Source of the DNA: Camarhynchus parvulus
Lineage: Eukaryota; Chordata; Aves; Passeriformes; Thraupidae
Assembly (NCBI RefSeq): GCF_901933205.1
Contig: NC_044573.1
Location: 35,064,993 to 35,128,992 of the forward strand
Reading direction: 5' to 3'
DNA: 64,000 nt
A program made the position numbers and the translations under genes. The notes below the pieces were generated by a model, which was not told the origin of the DNA, searched no databases, and saw only the letters and a list, made by a program, of their open reading frames with translations. Positions 51,001 through 62,600 of this stretch are shown piece after piece (the stretch's first letter is position 1; each line of letters opens with the position of its first letter).

Positions 51001-52530
51001 AATCATATCAGTTTTCTTAAGAGGTTACTCTTAAGAGCCCAATAATTTAGCTAAAACAGAATGGGATTTAAAATATTAGCTAAGTGACAAAATTCCATTG
51101 AAACATAAGCACCTGATTCTGGACTAAGCTAGTGCAGACAAAATTCCTACCTGAATTAAGAGGGTGTTTTCTTATTACACTAACAATGCACCATAGGCAT
51201 GTAGTTAGTGGCCAGTTTGTAGGCTGTTTCCACATTTAAAAAGATTAGTCCCTTTTCTTCCCAAATGATATTCCAGGATGGCAACATATTTATGTACGTG
51301 TGGGATGGCAAGGAAAGGAGAGAAAGAGTTAATGATAGTTAAATTCTTCAGATGAAAGGATTTTTGTCTGAGGATCAAAACCCAACACTATTTATTACCA
51401 GCAAATGAATTTTTCCACCACTGTCATATTTTTATTTGATTCAATTTGATTGGTGTTTTAATCACATACAGTGCACTGTTCATTTAGCTAGATGTCAGAC
51501 CATCTAATTATATAACAGAAGCATTGCAAGAAACATTACCATAATTGATGTGAAGATAAAACACACATACCAGTTGTATTTATTATTAGGTTTCCAGATA
51601 TTTTTCTGCAAATGCACTAGGTATCTTATGAAGTGGAGGTACCTTTAAAAAAGATATTTCAGATTTTGCCATGATAACCATTTTGAAGCTTTTTTTTTTG
51701 TATTTTGATTCTACTAACACTTTTCAATCTAAAATAAATAATGAATCTTTACTGTGTGTAAGAAAAAGGCATGTCCTGGGTTAGCTACTTCCATCTTTCT
51801 CCAATTGCAAACTCCTAAAAATTTTCCTGTGCAGATCCATACCTACTGACAATAAGCATTCTTTTCCTAATTGTCATCATAAGACCCTCAGAGCTGAGCA
51901 CCAGGGGCCTACAGATAACAGGTTCAAAACAAGTGCTTCAAAAGCAAGGTAGCAACTCACTTCTCTTAACCACTTTGGGGACACTGGAGAACAGGAAAAA
52001 GGTCAGATCTTTCTGGGGGTCCTGGTGGTTTCAGGCTTGGTTTGTGGATTGTGTAAATTGTGAATTAGAGAATATTTGTGGGACTGTGGAATAGGTAATT
52101 TTATTTTGCATTTAAAATGCAGATTTTGATATAGCTAATCCCATTTGTGAGGAGAAATAAGTACAGGCAGACTTGGTTCCAATCTACAAGGCAGGGACAG
52201 GAGCTGCACATCTATGGTAACATCAGGACATGCAGAAGTGCACACTGTAGTAAATACACAGAAAAGTCAACCTTATGAAGTGCATTTCTTTAAGTGATAA
52301 CTGCATATAATTTCACACCAGCATCATGTCACTGATATTAATAGTTATTCTCAATTTACTGTACAATCAACTGAGAATCAATTTCATAGTCCTTAAACAA
52401 TGTGCAAAAGGCAATGCAAGAAAACATGAATCATTCCCTTGTTTCTGGTAGGAACAGGATCTCAAAAATATATTAATGGCAAAGAAAATGGGTAATTGTT
52501 GATTTTTAGTCAGTTCTAAGCACATGAAGA
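48041..52530. other. non-genic stretch; enhancer-like patches
   Basis: No genes or transposons seen. Blocks at about 48.90-49.13 kb and 51.42-51.57 kb are AT-rich, unique and carry TAATTA-like and TTAATCAC words, so they are worth checking for conservation. Confidence 0.35.
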
Positions 52531-52544
52531 GCAGAACTCTGCCC

Positions 52545-52605
52545 AAGTATATCTACTCTGGTACTGTATTCAGTTCTGGGCAGACCACAGTGTCTGAGGT
52601 TGTGT
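52545..52605 (+). mobile_element. possible small CR1 fragment
   Basis: The words GGTACTGTATTCAGTTCTGG and GCAGACCAC resemble the sense-strand CR1 stretch encoding the end of the reverse-transcriptase frame. The match is short and the flanks do not continue it, so this is tentative. Confidence 0.25.
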
Positions 52606-53427
52606 TTACTGGTTTTAACTGCGTGCTCAATTGCACCATTCTGTGGTGTGCTGTGGGAAAACTGCTCTGGCCTTTGTGAGTACCTGTACAGATGAGACTT
52701 TGTCCCATAAACACAGTAAACTACTTTCAGCTTGGCATGCTGCAGTTTTCTCTCTGCAACCTCTGTTCCAATCAGTGGTAAGGCAGGCATCCAACTTGGA
52801 GCACTGATCTGTTCCAGCTGTTGGCATTAATGCAACCTTCATTTTGGAACCAAGAGGTAAATGCAAGACATGAGACATATTTGAAAGTGTTTTCTCAGTG
52901 ACTTCTTTCTCAGCATGCCTGGCTAACAGCATGCAGATGAGGGCAGATGATGCAGATTTTCATAGCTCTGAAATCCCATCCTGCTGATCAGTGATGCTGT
53001 GGTAAGGCAGCGAGCAGAAAGCAATGAAACAGCCCTGCACTGCAGACTAGAAAGGGTGTCAGAAGAATCAGATTTACAAGAAGAGGTAAGTTCCATGAAG
53101 CTGTTGGAAGAGTTTTCCTCTTTACTTATCTAGTTAAGATGAAACTCCCTACTTCTCTCTGCAATCTCTTCCTTCCAGCACTATAAACCAAAGTAGAGCT
53201 CTACTTCTAATCCGCATGAAAATAAGGAATATAACCCAACTTGGGTTGTCCTGCTGGATTTGCAAAGTGTTTATAAAAGAGTTTCATGGAAGTGAAATTT
53301 GGGGAGCAATTGTTTAGCTCAATGGGAAGGGTATGAGGAATATGGGATGTGCAAGTGATATCTGGATTTGAGACTGAAATCTACACTGTTACCTTTGCTT
53401 TATCCTCTGTGAACTCTCATTTTCAGT

Positions 53428-53470
53428 AAGTGAAGGTCATGTGACCTTCACTTGTGGGTCAAAATGACCC
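53428..53470. promoter_or_regulatory. nuclear-receptor half-site cluster with perfect ERE palindrome
   Basis: Two adjacent inverted repeats. The first (53,428-53,453) has 12-bp arms AAGTGAAGGTCA and its reverse complement, separated by TG, so it presents two AGGTCA half-sites facing each other with 2-bp spacing. The second (53,456-53,470) is GGGTCAAAATGACCC, an inverted repeat with 3-bp spacing that contains the full estrogen-response-element consensus GGTCAnnnTGACC. Four RGGTCA half-sites in 43 bp is unusual and suggests a hormone- or orphan-receptor-bound enhancer. The sites are directly visible; occupancy and the receptor are not. Confidence 0.7.
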
Positions 53471-53679
53471 TTTCCCAGCCCACATCCACACCCAGCCGAC
53501 TTCAGCATTTCCTAATTAGGTTATATTCATTCTTTATAATGTGCTTGTAATAGATGTGGTACTGTAGTGTAATCTCAACTGATATTATTCACTTCCCAGG
53601 AATGTACAGCTGAAGCTGCTCTGCAGGCTCTGACTGAAAACAATGGGTGTGCAGCTGACAAATAGAAGTAGCTATTTTA

Positions 53680-54035
53680 CATGCCCTGGTCTATTTGGAT
53701 GCCATTGTTTAAGTGATGTCTGCTGAACAGGTATTCACATTAGAAAAACAAGTACCATTACAATTTTCTGATGTGGCAGCTATTTTTGAAACTCATTAAA
53801 GCTTGCTAGAGCTTTTCCCATGCAATGAAAAACTGGAATTGCCTGTTGTAATATTGGCTGGCAGTTATGAATGGCTTCAGCTCACATTTTATAATGAAGA
53901 AGTGAGCTCATGCTATATAATTGTGGGCTATCCCCAAGAATATTTTTATTCAGCGTTATTGTCAGACTAAATTAAAACCGCCAAAGAGCCCAATTTCTCA
54001 AGATGCCAGGTGCTTTCAACTCCCACAGCAGTTAA
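53680..54035. promoter_or_regulatory. candidate conserved non-coding element
   Basis: About 350 bp of unique, balanced AT-rich sequence with words such as GGCTGGCAGTTATGAATGG and ATTAAAACCGCCAAAGAG, lying some 200 bp from the nuclear-receptor site cluster. It carries no sustained open frame or simple repeat. Together they could form one enhancer. The call rests on texture. Confidence 0.28.
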
Positions 54036-57000
54036 TGGAAGACTACTCAGCAGTTTCAGAATTAGTCCCTAAATGCTGATAGTGATGCTCAGATTTTCAT
54101 ATTAAGCAAGATGATTTGCAGAGCTGTTGTTCTTCTACTCTTCATTTTCTTTGTGAGTATTCATTCCTAAAAGTATTGTTTGTACTATTTATTCTATCCA
54201 CTTGTTGCATTCATATGAGCTACTGCCATATCCTTTCAAATGACTTGTGGTTTTCTTTTCCCCTTGTAAGTTTAAAACAAGCATTAATGTCCTTTTATTG
54301 AAAATTACTTAGTGATGTATTTGAAGCTGCTGATGATCACAGGCAGTGGCACTCGTGCGGCACTAGATACTTGTTTGCATGCCCTCCCGCCAAACACAGC
54401 GGAATTTCTGTCCTCATCTCCCTGAGGTGTTTGCAAGGAAAAGTGCTCTGAGCTTAGAGGACAAGAGAGCAGATGAAAAGAGAAAGGAAAAACTCTTTGA
54501 GGCAATCAGTGAACTACCACCTTCTTTCACTGGCTGAATCACTCCATGCACTCCTCCAGGCATTACTGGGCAGCTTGGGAAGACTGGGGAGAGGGGGGAA
54601 GATTGGTACTTGCACACACCCATCCTTCCACTTGGCATTTTATAATGCAGTAGGAAAATGCACACTAGGAAAGCCAAATCTTGTGCAGGGTTTGAATATC
54701 AAAAACAGTTGAAAGTCAAACATCCATCGCTAATGTGTACAAGGTTAGGCAAAGCCCTTGCTCAAACTGTGGGTCAATTAGTCCTTCTTTTCTCCCCTGG
54801 GTCCAAAGTGTTATCACCACAGAGGACAATGAGTTAAAGCCAAGTATGGTCCTCTGGAAATCAGAGGTCATGGAACAAGAGTTGAAAAAAAGGGTTTCAA
54901 ATATTATAACTCTTTCACCACTGTTTTCTAGGTATTCTCTTAAATATCCCACCGGGAGGCTTCTTTTCGTCAAACTAAACCACATTTCTTTGGACTCTCT
55001 TCTCTGAGTGATTTCAAATATATCAAGAATTTAGATGAAAACCAGATCTGTATTTTTTCATTGTTTAAAACATGGTAGTAAATGCTCACTTCTCAGAAGA
55101 GTGATAGTGATTTTATTTATAGAAATTCCCAAAGTGACAGTTACAGAAATAATCTGTGGCAAACAAGTTGCAGAAGACTTTTTCCCTCAGTCAGATCATA
55201 TCCTTGCTTTCCAATGCTGTGTAATAATCTCCATGAAAAGAAGCTTTATTATGTAGCACTGATCATTGTTTTCACTTGGTAAGAGCAAACAGTGAGCATA
55301 AAGTGGGGGAAAATAACAGCCTCCTAATATGATTGTTATAAAGATCATCTCACTGTTCTCTGGGATCATTGAGAGAAGAAATTAGACTGATTTGCAGCCG
55401 AGAAAGATGTAAGTTGTCTATCTGTTGGGAAAACAGAAAAAATACAGATAGCGAAAAAATGAGCCTATGGGTCTACCTCAGGAGGTTGTGGATTTTCTAA
55501 CAGTGGATCAATTCAGGAACAGAGGATAAATGAAGATGTGTCCTGGGTATGTGGTTGACCAGTTTGCCCACAGTGCCACAGGGATCTGGGAGAGACTGTG
55601 AAAAGTGAGATTTGTATACACTATACAGCAGCCCATTTTAGGGAACTCTAAAGGGCCTGCATCTGCCCTGGAAAAGAGCATGGCAATAAGTGCTTGATCC
55701 TCCATCAGGGCACAATGTGGAGTAGATGACACCAAAGTCCCTTGAGTTCTGACCCTATAGTTACTCTCTGAAGTAACTTATCAGAAATGTAGTATGCTTG
55801 GATATGTGTGCATTGGTAATCCACATGAGTTACTAAAACAGAGCCAAATATTTAGACTATTCCTAGATAGTATTGCTAAATGCTATTTAGCAAGAGTGTT
55901 TCAGAATGCATTCTTCAGGAACCCTGGAAATGGAGTTTTTGAAAAAGGTTTTAGTCACATTTTCTTGTTTGTGTTGGTAGTATAAAGATTTTTACATTAA
56001 ATAATTTAACTTATTAGCTTCCAGAGTTTATGTTAATCATGTGTACTCTAGAGATCATAAAACCTTTTAAACAGATAATTTCAAAGCAGAACAGACTGCT
56101 TAACAATCCTCACTAAACTCATGGTCTAGCTCTAGCTGAAAGAAGAGTAAAAGCACCACACACTTGGCATATATAAATAAGCCCAATATTATGACGAATA
56201 GAAGTTCTCCTGATTCAGCAAAGCACTTAAACAGATACTTACTTTAAACTCCAGTTTTAATTCCTAATAAAAGAGGTTTGAAATTAAAAGGAGAGAAGGA
56301 ATAAATCTGTGGTCAAAAGAGACTTAACAACAAAGGATCCCATCATGCCTTTCCGGTGCTCAATTAAAAATCTGCATGTTTTTAATAATTGTGATACTTT
56401 AGCTGTTAAGAAGTTGAAGAAATTCATAATTGAAGTTCTCCTAGGAACCTTGGTTCTGCCTCTGACCCCTACATGTGTGCTTCAGTGCTTCCCATAACAT
56501 GCTTAGCTGGGAAAGGGATTGGTGTTTTATCTGCAGAGAAACTACAACTTCACTCTAAACCATTACTGCCTTCAAACACAAATGCTGTTGATGTGTACAC
56601 ATATCACTTTCCTATTAATATGGCCTTTGCTCCTACCTAAGAGAACAAACCAGTATAATTATGGCCTATGATGGCACACTTGGGTGCAGTGCAGAGGGCT
56701 GCAGTTTGGCTTTGATGTCCTCGGGATGGTTAACATGGAACATAAAAAGGTAAGAGCAATGATACAAGATACCAGAAATGGCATGGCTGTGTCTTCAAAT
56801 TGGCCTTTAGGGCTGGAGTAAAGCAGTGAAAATGTGCATGAATCTCAGATGGGATAAAGACAAGCAGAAAAAAAGGAAGGAAGAATGAAAAGCTGGAACA
56901 GGTGCCACAAATGAGAGGTGCAAGAGGTCACAACATGAAAGGGCACAAGAGAGAAACTTGAGTAAAATCAACTGTGGCACAGTACAGTGGCCCACAGGTT

Positions 57001-58600
57001 TGAAACCCAGCTCTGGAAAGAAGAACCAAGGAAATATTCAGAAGAGGCAGGGATGTGTAACATGACTGGAACAAGCTCTTGACTGAGCTACTGTCAAGTG
57101 TTGCCAGCCTGTTATTATAGCAAACGAATCCATGTGTCTGTTTCTTTTGTCCTCAGAAACACTTGTGTGGATTTTCTTCAGCTTCAGCACATGGTGCCAC
57201 ACACATGCATGCCCACACAGATGTCCTTTCTGAACTAAAAGGAAGTAAGAGCAATGTCCCCCGTTCAGTGTCCCTTTTAAAAAGTTTTAAACCACTTAAA
57301 TTAGGTTCCGAAACGAGAACTTAGTCTCAAGCATAGAGTTGGTAGATGAAAGGTAGCATGGAGTGCATTCACATAGGATAAATAATTGAATAATTGCTAA
57401 GTTGGAAATGTATCCAAAGAAGCCAGGAATTATTACAGAATTCTTTTTTCTTTTGCTTACACAAACTTTATAATAGCTGTTTTCTCTGACTGTCCTTTTG
57501 CATAAACAAGGAGCAGCCTCTGGGCTGCTCTCAAATTTACTTTGGCTTCTGCAATAGCACTTAAGAATTACTGGAACTGTGCAGTCTCTGGCCATGCCTC
57601 CAGAACTGTCAGAGGCCAGGGCACAGAGCCATCCCAATCCCCTGGGCAGCAGCCTGCAGCCACCTGCTGTGTCACTGCCTGCTCCCACCTGAGAGGCCGC
57701 ACACCGGGCGGGACTGTTTGCACAAAGCCCTTGCTCCCATGGAGCAAGCAACTTCATCCTTGGCTGTTCAACGACATAGGGAGGGCTTGAGGGGTTTTTT
57801 ATCATTGTGATATGTAAATCAAATGATCAAAAAGATTTTCACAGAATTGAAAATATATCAGCAATGAGAAACTGGGAAAAATGTGAAAGCACACTACTTT
57901 CTCCATAAGTTTCATTTCAGATAGCAGGATTGGGCCTTGCATGGCATGATGCTTCCTGCCCAGAGACATCATCCTGTATGCATAAGGGCACGGCAGTCTG
58001 TGGGCATGCTGAATATTACAACACCTTGAAAGGAACATGTTCTCTGAATTTGGGTACTGTATTTACAAAAAAAAGAAAATACAATTACCCTGTGGTAAAG
58101 TGCTTTAGGGTCAGAGGGCTCCAATGCAAAGAGAGCAAAGGGGAAAATTCTCTCACCCAGATGTGGGTATGTAAACATAATTTAAACTAAGTATACACGT
58201 TTACATACAATGCATCCATTGTTTACGCTGATTTTAAAACACCCTACGTAATGAAAATTATGCAAATATTTAGAAAAATATCTTAGCCTGGGTAAGGTAT
58301 ATACCACACTTAATATTTCAATAAGGGCACATGCAGTGCTTGTATGGCAGTGCCAACAGTAACATTTTGAAAAATGACCCTTCGGTAAAACTGTCAGGCA
58401 CAGAGTGTTGAGTCCAGGTACCCGCCAACAGAAACCTTTGGGAGGATGTCACTGTGAGAGGTGGACCAATACCGGGGTCTCTATCTGGATTAACCAGAGA
58501 ATTTGTAAAAAATTTAACAGCAGCACAGTATTTTTTTGGCTTCCTAGTCAGTAATCTGCTGGACTGCCAACAGCTATTTTGAGCCCTTTCCCGTCTGGGC
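54036..58600. other. non-genic stretch upstream of the CpG island
   Basis: No gene recognised. A GC-richer patch at about 57.59-57.78 kb includes CGCACACCGGGCGGG, a 12-of-14 CTCF-like match on the minus strand (57,657-57,670), and a minus-strand frame of 169 codons (57,296-57,805) without known domains. It could be a distal exon or regulatory site but lacks supporting evidence. Confidence 0.35.
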
Positions 58601-58616
58601 AAGGCAGTTTCACTTG

Positions 58617-58623
58617 TATAAAA
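58617..58623 (+). promoter_or_regulatory. TATA-like box at CpG-island edge
   Basis: TATAAAA lies about 60 bp before the dense CpG begins and would predict initiation near 58,647. CpG-island promoters usually do not depend on a TATA box, so this may be fortuitous or an alternative start. Confidence 0.3.
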
Positions 58624-58788
58624 CAGACGGGCAGGTGCCCTTAAATCTGTCATTAAAGGGCTCTTGGCAGACGCTGAATGGTCCGCGCCCCGCGCTGCAC
58701 CTCCGCGCTGCTGCCCCGCTCCGGCCCCGCCGCTGGGCGGGAGGAGACGCCCCTGCGCCTCGCCGCTCTCGCAGTATTTGCCGGTTAC

Positions 58789-58870
58789 CTGTAAATCACA
58801 GACCGCCGAGTCCTGAAAGCCCGAGCGCTCCTTAACAACGCGTAAATAAGGGAGGACAGGCAGGATGAAT
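58789..58870 (-). other. candidate minus-strand first exon ending at a CAG/GTAACC donor
   Basis: The minus strand reads GATTTACAG, then GTAACCGG, a good donor with the boundary at 58,789/58,788, at the left side of the CpG island. The start is unknown and the right coordinate is nominal. An upstream ATG at about 58,895 is closed by a stop before the donor, so any exon here would be 5' UTR or lie within an uncharted frame. If real, the island would be a divergent promoter. Confidence 0.3.
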
Positions 58871-59289
58871 GGTGCGGCGGGCGGAGAGCGGGCTGAGCCT
58901 CATCCCTGACGGACCGGGGCGCCAAGGAGGTGAGGGGCAAGAGAGTTTGGGTGAAAAACCATTAGCTTTAGAGCACACCTCGGAGCTGACCGTGCTTGGG
59001 GGACAGGGGGAAGGGGGGCTGCCCGCCCGAGGGCTTCACTGGGACACTATCAGGGTGTAGGGGGGCCTCCCGGACTGCCTGCAACGCCCCCACCCCAGCA
59101 AAAGAGCTCAAAAAAAAAGATGGGGGGGGAGCCTTTTATTGTTACTGTGGTTGATCCCGGCGTCCCCGCCCGCCTCCCTGCCGGCGCTCCGCGGTGCCAG
59201 GATTTCCCTGCAGCCCGCCCTCTCCGCCCGCAGCGCCGCCGGCAGCGCCGCCTCCCGCGGCAGCCGCTCGCCGCCCGCGGCCCCGCGCC

Positions 59290-59455
59290 GCGCCCCCGGC
59301 ACACGGGGCGCCGACGCCCGCGCACTGACAGACGCTCGCAGGTGCCGCGCTCGGCCCGAGTCGCGGAGGGGCGGCCCCGCTGCCCTCCCGGCTCCGCACC
59401 GGCTAGAGGGAGATAGCTTGGGAGGGAGGAGCGGCGCGGGAGCAGCGGCAGCGCC
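59290..59455 (+). other. candidate non-coding first exon ending at a GTAAGT donor
   Basis: The plus strand reads GGCAGCGCC and then GTAAGTCGGGG, an ideal U1-complementary donor with the boundary at 59,455/59,456, inside the CpG island. The 5' end is unknown and the left coordinate is nominal. No ATG with a convincing context leads in frame into the donor, so the exon is probably 5' UTR. A second, weaker plus-strand donor (GGAG, then GTGAGG) lies at 58,929/58,930 and could mark an alternative first exon. The gene itself starts coding beyond this window and cannot be named. Confidence 0.5.
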
Positions 59456-59600
59456 GTAAGTCGGGGAGCGGGGCGCGGAGCGGGAGGGCCGCCGCCGCCG
59501 GGCTGTGCGACCGGGACGCGGCGCTGCCCCTCCTGACCTGCGGCGGGGCCGCAGCGCGCCCGCTCGGGGGGCTGCGAGGGAGGCTACGCATTTTGGGATA

Positions 59601-62600
59601 GCCAGAGAGAGTACGCATTAATGATCTTGCTTGTCTGCTCAGGAGGTTCATACCCGAGCTATCGCTTAGCAGGACTCGGGGTGTTTCTACATCACTGAAA
59701 TTCCGAGCTGAAATTCGCCCCTATTCGGTTTAAGTTTCCATCGCAGTGTATTTTGGCATACCTGATTTTATGCCCCTGCCTTGGAGGCAGAAGGCACACC
59801 AGCCTACACCCGCTGAAACAACAGGCTGCGCCCATTTTTGTGCGGTGTGTCCCCTTGCGCCGCGCCTTCCTCCGTGGGGCTGAGAATAACCGTGCGCTTG
59901 AGAGCTCTGCTCCCTGCCCGGCTGGAGCTGTACCGAGGGCAAGCTCTGCGCTGGGGGCAAGTCAGTACCCGGTGTGATGCTGCTTGTCGAGCTACGAGTT
60001 CAAGTCGGGAAGTCAAATGTGAGAATTTGGGTTGGGCTGGTGATGAAGAAATGCGGGCTGTAGATTAATAGAAAGGACTTGATTTATTTTCAGTTGAAAT
60101 TTAAAAGAGACCAAAATAGAGGAAGCAATTAATTTAGGACTTGCGTCATTGTAGATTGTTGCTATGTTTTAAAAATAGGAAGAAGGCTTATTATGAAATG
60201 TTTAATGTAACAAATATGATCTTGATCTCTTACTTTCCTTTGAAAAATATCTGGGGGAGAGGCAAGGACTCATGCCTAGACCATTAATTCCAGTCATATA
60301 TAGGTTGTAAGGATGTAACATTATTCGGGAAAATGTAGATGAAAAAAATCAGAAGGTTTAAGGCATGAAAATCTAAAGCTGAACAATTCTTTAGATACAC
60401 ACTACCAGAAATCTTATAATCCATGTGCCGTGGCTCAGATGTTTAGAGGAATGACAGAGATACCAAAAAAGGCATCATGATACTCAGCGCAATTCTAGAA
60501 GCAGAATTTTCTCGTTCCCTACAGAAAAGGAAAGCACATTTCTGGAAGCAAGAAGTGACAGATGTGGCATCTTGGCAGCTGGCTAAACATAAAAGCATGT
60601 ATCAGCAGGTGATTACTGTTGCAAGGATTTATTTTTAAAGTGTCTTGTACTGAAAGGTTTCAGCCTGCTTTAGCATTAGCAGTAAGATTTAGTTGCACTC
60701 TGTGGTGTGTTACAAATAGCCTTTCAGCAGAAGCATTCAGAAAAGCAAGAGAAAACTCCTATGGTCGAGGCACTGCTTGCTTTGAACATTTGTTTTGCAT
60801 TACAGCATGCGAAGGAGAGGAACTGAGCAGGTTCTTTGGTCGGTAGGAGAGTATGGAAGGGAATGATTTTTCCTGGCCTCAGCATAAGCCAGTGGTATCT
60901 GGGAAGGAAACAATAGGGCCTATCTTCTCCTTAGATTAAAGGTAATCACAGTTACTGTTGTCTGGGGAGCACCTTGTACATCCACACAAGTAAAAACCAG
61001 GCTGCAGAAACTACCTCTGCCCCTCTTCTGTGATTGGTAAAGCCAGCCTGAATCACCAGGAGGTGGCCTGGGTGACTTTTAGAAAAGAAAGAGATGGATA
61101 TCACCTAAGAGGCAGCCCAGAGCCACATTTTCCCCGAGGCAGCAGCAGCAGCAGCAGCAGCGTGGGTCCGCACCATCCCTGTTTGACTGCTGTGGCTAGA
61201 TGTCACATTGACTTGAAAGAGGCATCTAAAACTGTTCCAAACCACTTGTATCAGCTTTGCTGTAACCAACAAAAGCCACGGTTCATGGCAGAACATGCTT
61301 TGCTCTCGGCTTTTCATAATTAGGGAGGCTGCTTTGGTTTATAGTCTTCTGACCTAGATGGCTGCTTCTAGAAGAAATTCTGGTCCTCTGCCCAAGTTTT
61401 AACAAATAGTTAGGGGAAGAAATAAGAACTTGCATTTAAAAAAATTTCTTTCTGCCATGGAGAATTTGCTGTCAGTTTCTCCTTCTTGCCAGTGAGACCG
61501 TCTGTGTTTCAGGGGCTTAGCAATGCTCTCTGACCAGTTCTTCCTCTTCTTCCTCACCCTAGTTAACAGAATTGCTTTGGATCAGGTCACCTGATGCCTG
61601 TTTGGCCTTTCATAGTGATGTAAACCACCACAGGCTTTCACCCTCCTCCATGCAAATTTTACATTTTGGAAACAAACAAATAAAACCATCTCTTTTTTTT
61701 TTCTTTTCCGCCTCTTATGATCACGTCAGAGTAAATATATTTTCTCAAGATCTGAACCATCTCATGGAAACCCCTCCTTCCTCCAGTGATAAAAATGAAC
61801 TAATTGGGTGGTCTGTACCTAAAAGCCTCGGTATCTCCATGGGTGCAGTGTTTATAGGGAAGGCAGTTGGCTGAAGGTGTTGTTTGTTTGTTTGTGTGAT
61901 AGCAAGGTGAATTTCCCTAATAACCTGAAGTCTGAACTTAAACGAGGATGTGGGAAGGATTGTGTTCGGCTGTTGGGTAGAGGACTGTTTTTCAATGGTT
62001 TCCTCTCGCTAAGAAGCAGACGGGTTAGTAGGCGATGAAAGCGGCTCGGGGCTGCTAAGGGATGTGTCTGGGTGGAGCAGTGAGAACAGAGTTCTGGCTC
62101 TTCTGCCGAGTTCAGTACGTCCTGTGTGAAGCAGGATGGCAGAAAAAGGTGCAACAACTCATGAGCTCAAGTAAAGCTTATGCTGAAGAAGAGACACACT
62201 TCCAGTGCCGTGTTAAAATTTCTGGTTGACATTCATGCAGATAAGCATTGCTTACAATATTTTACAATGTTCTGTATTTACACTCATAATTGACATTCCT
62301 AATGTTATTGAGCAACGATGTTGATCCAGCATGGTGTCTGCTGGGAAGGTGAGTCTGATGGGAGCAGCTGGAACTGGCTGACACGACTATCTTCCTCATA
62401 GTTCAAGGGTTAAATCAAGACCCAGTAAAGCCTCAGGAAGCACACTGCCAAGATAAAATGGGATGATTGCAAGAGGACAAAGTTGGCCAGCGTGACAAGA
62501 TGTATTTATACCTTTACTTAGTTTAATTTATATTTGTGGAATAAATAGTCAAATATAGAAACAAATATTTGTATTATGATTTTACCACTAGTCAAGTCTG

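Larger units (their letters stand above)
58660..59600. promoter_or_regulatory. CpG island, probable gene promoter
   Basis: About 940 bp of high G+C and very dense CpG, sharply bounded by AT-rich DNA. It includes GC boxes (GGGCGG at 58,735-58,740, GGGGCGCGGAGCGGG near 59,468), long CCGCCG/GCCGCC runs and a G-rich segment (58,995-59,020, GGGGGACAGGGGGAAGGGGGG) able to form G-quadruplex-type structures with other nearby G runs. This is the standard signature of an unmethylated vertebrate promoter. Long open frames inside it on both strands are expected from stop-codon scarcity at high G+C and were not annotated. Donors on both strands suggest transcription may leave in both directions. Confidence 0.88.

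Noticed and set aside
57296..57805. Minus-strand frame of 169 codons
   Set aside because: No recognisable family, no acceptor at its start and part of it lies in a GC-richer patch. Kept only as a remark in the regional entry.
59050..59660. Several overlapping open frames of 80-106 codons in the CpG island
   Set aside because: Stop codons are scarce at this G+C. The frames are Ala/Arg/Pro-rich on both strands, with no domain or start context.
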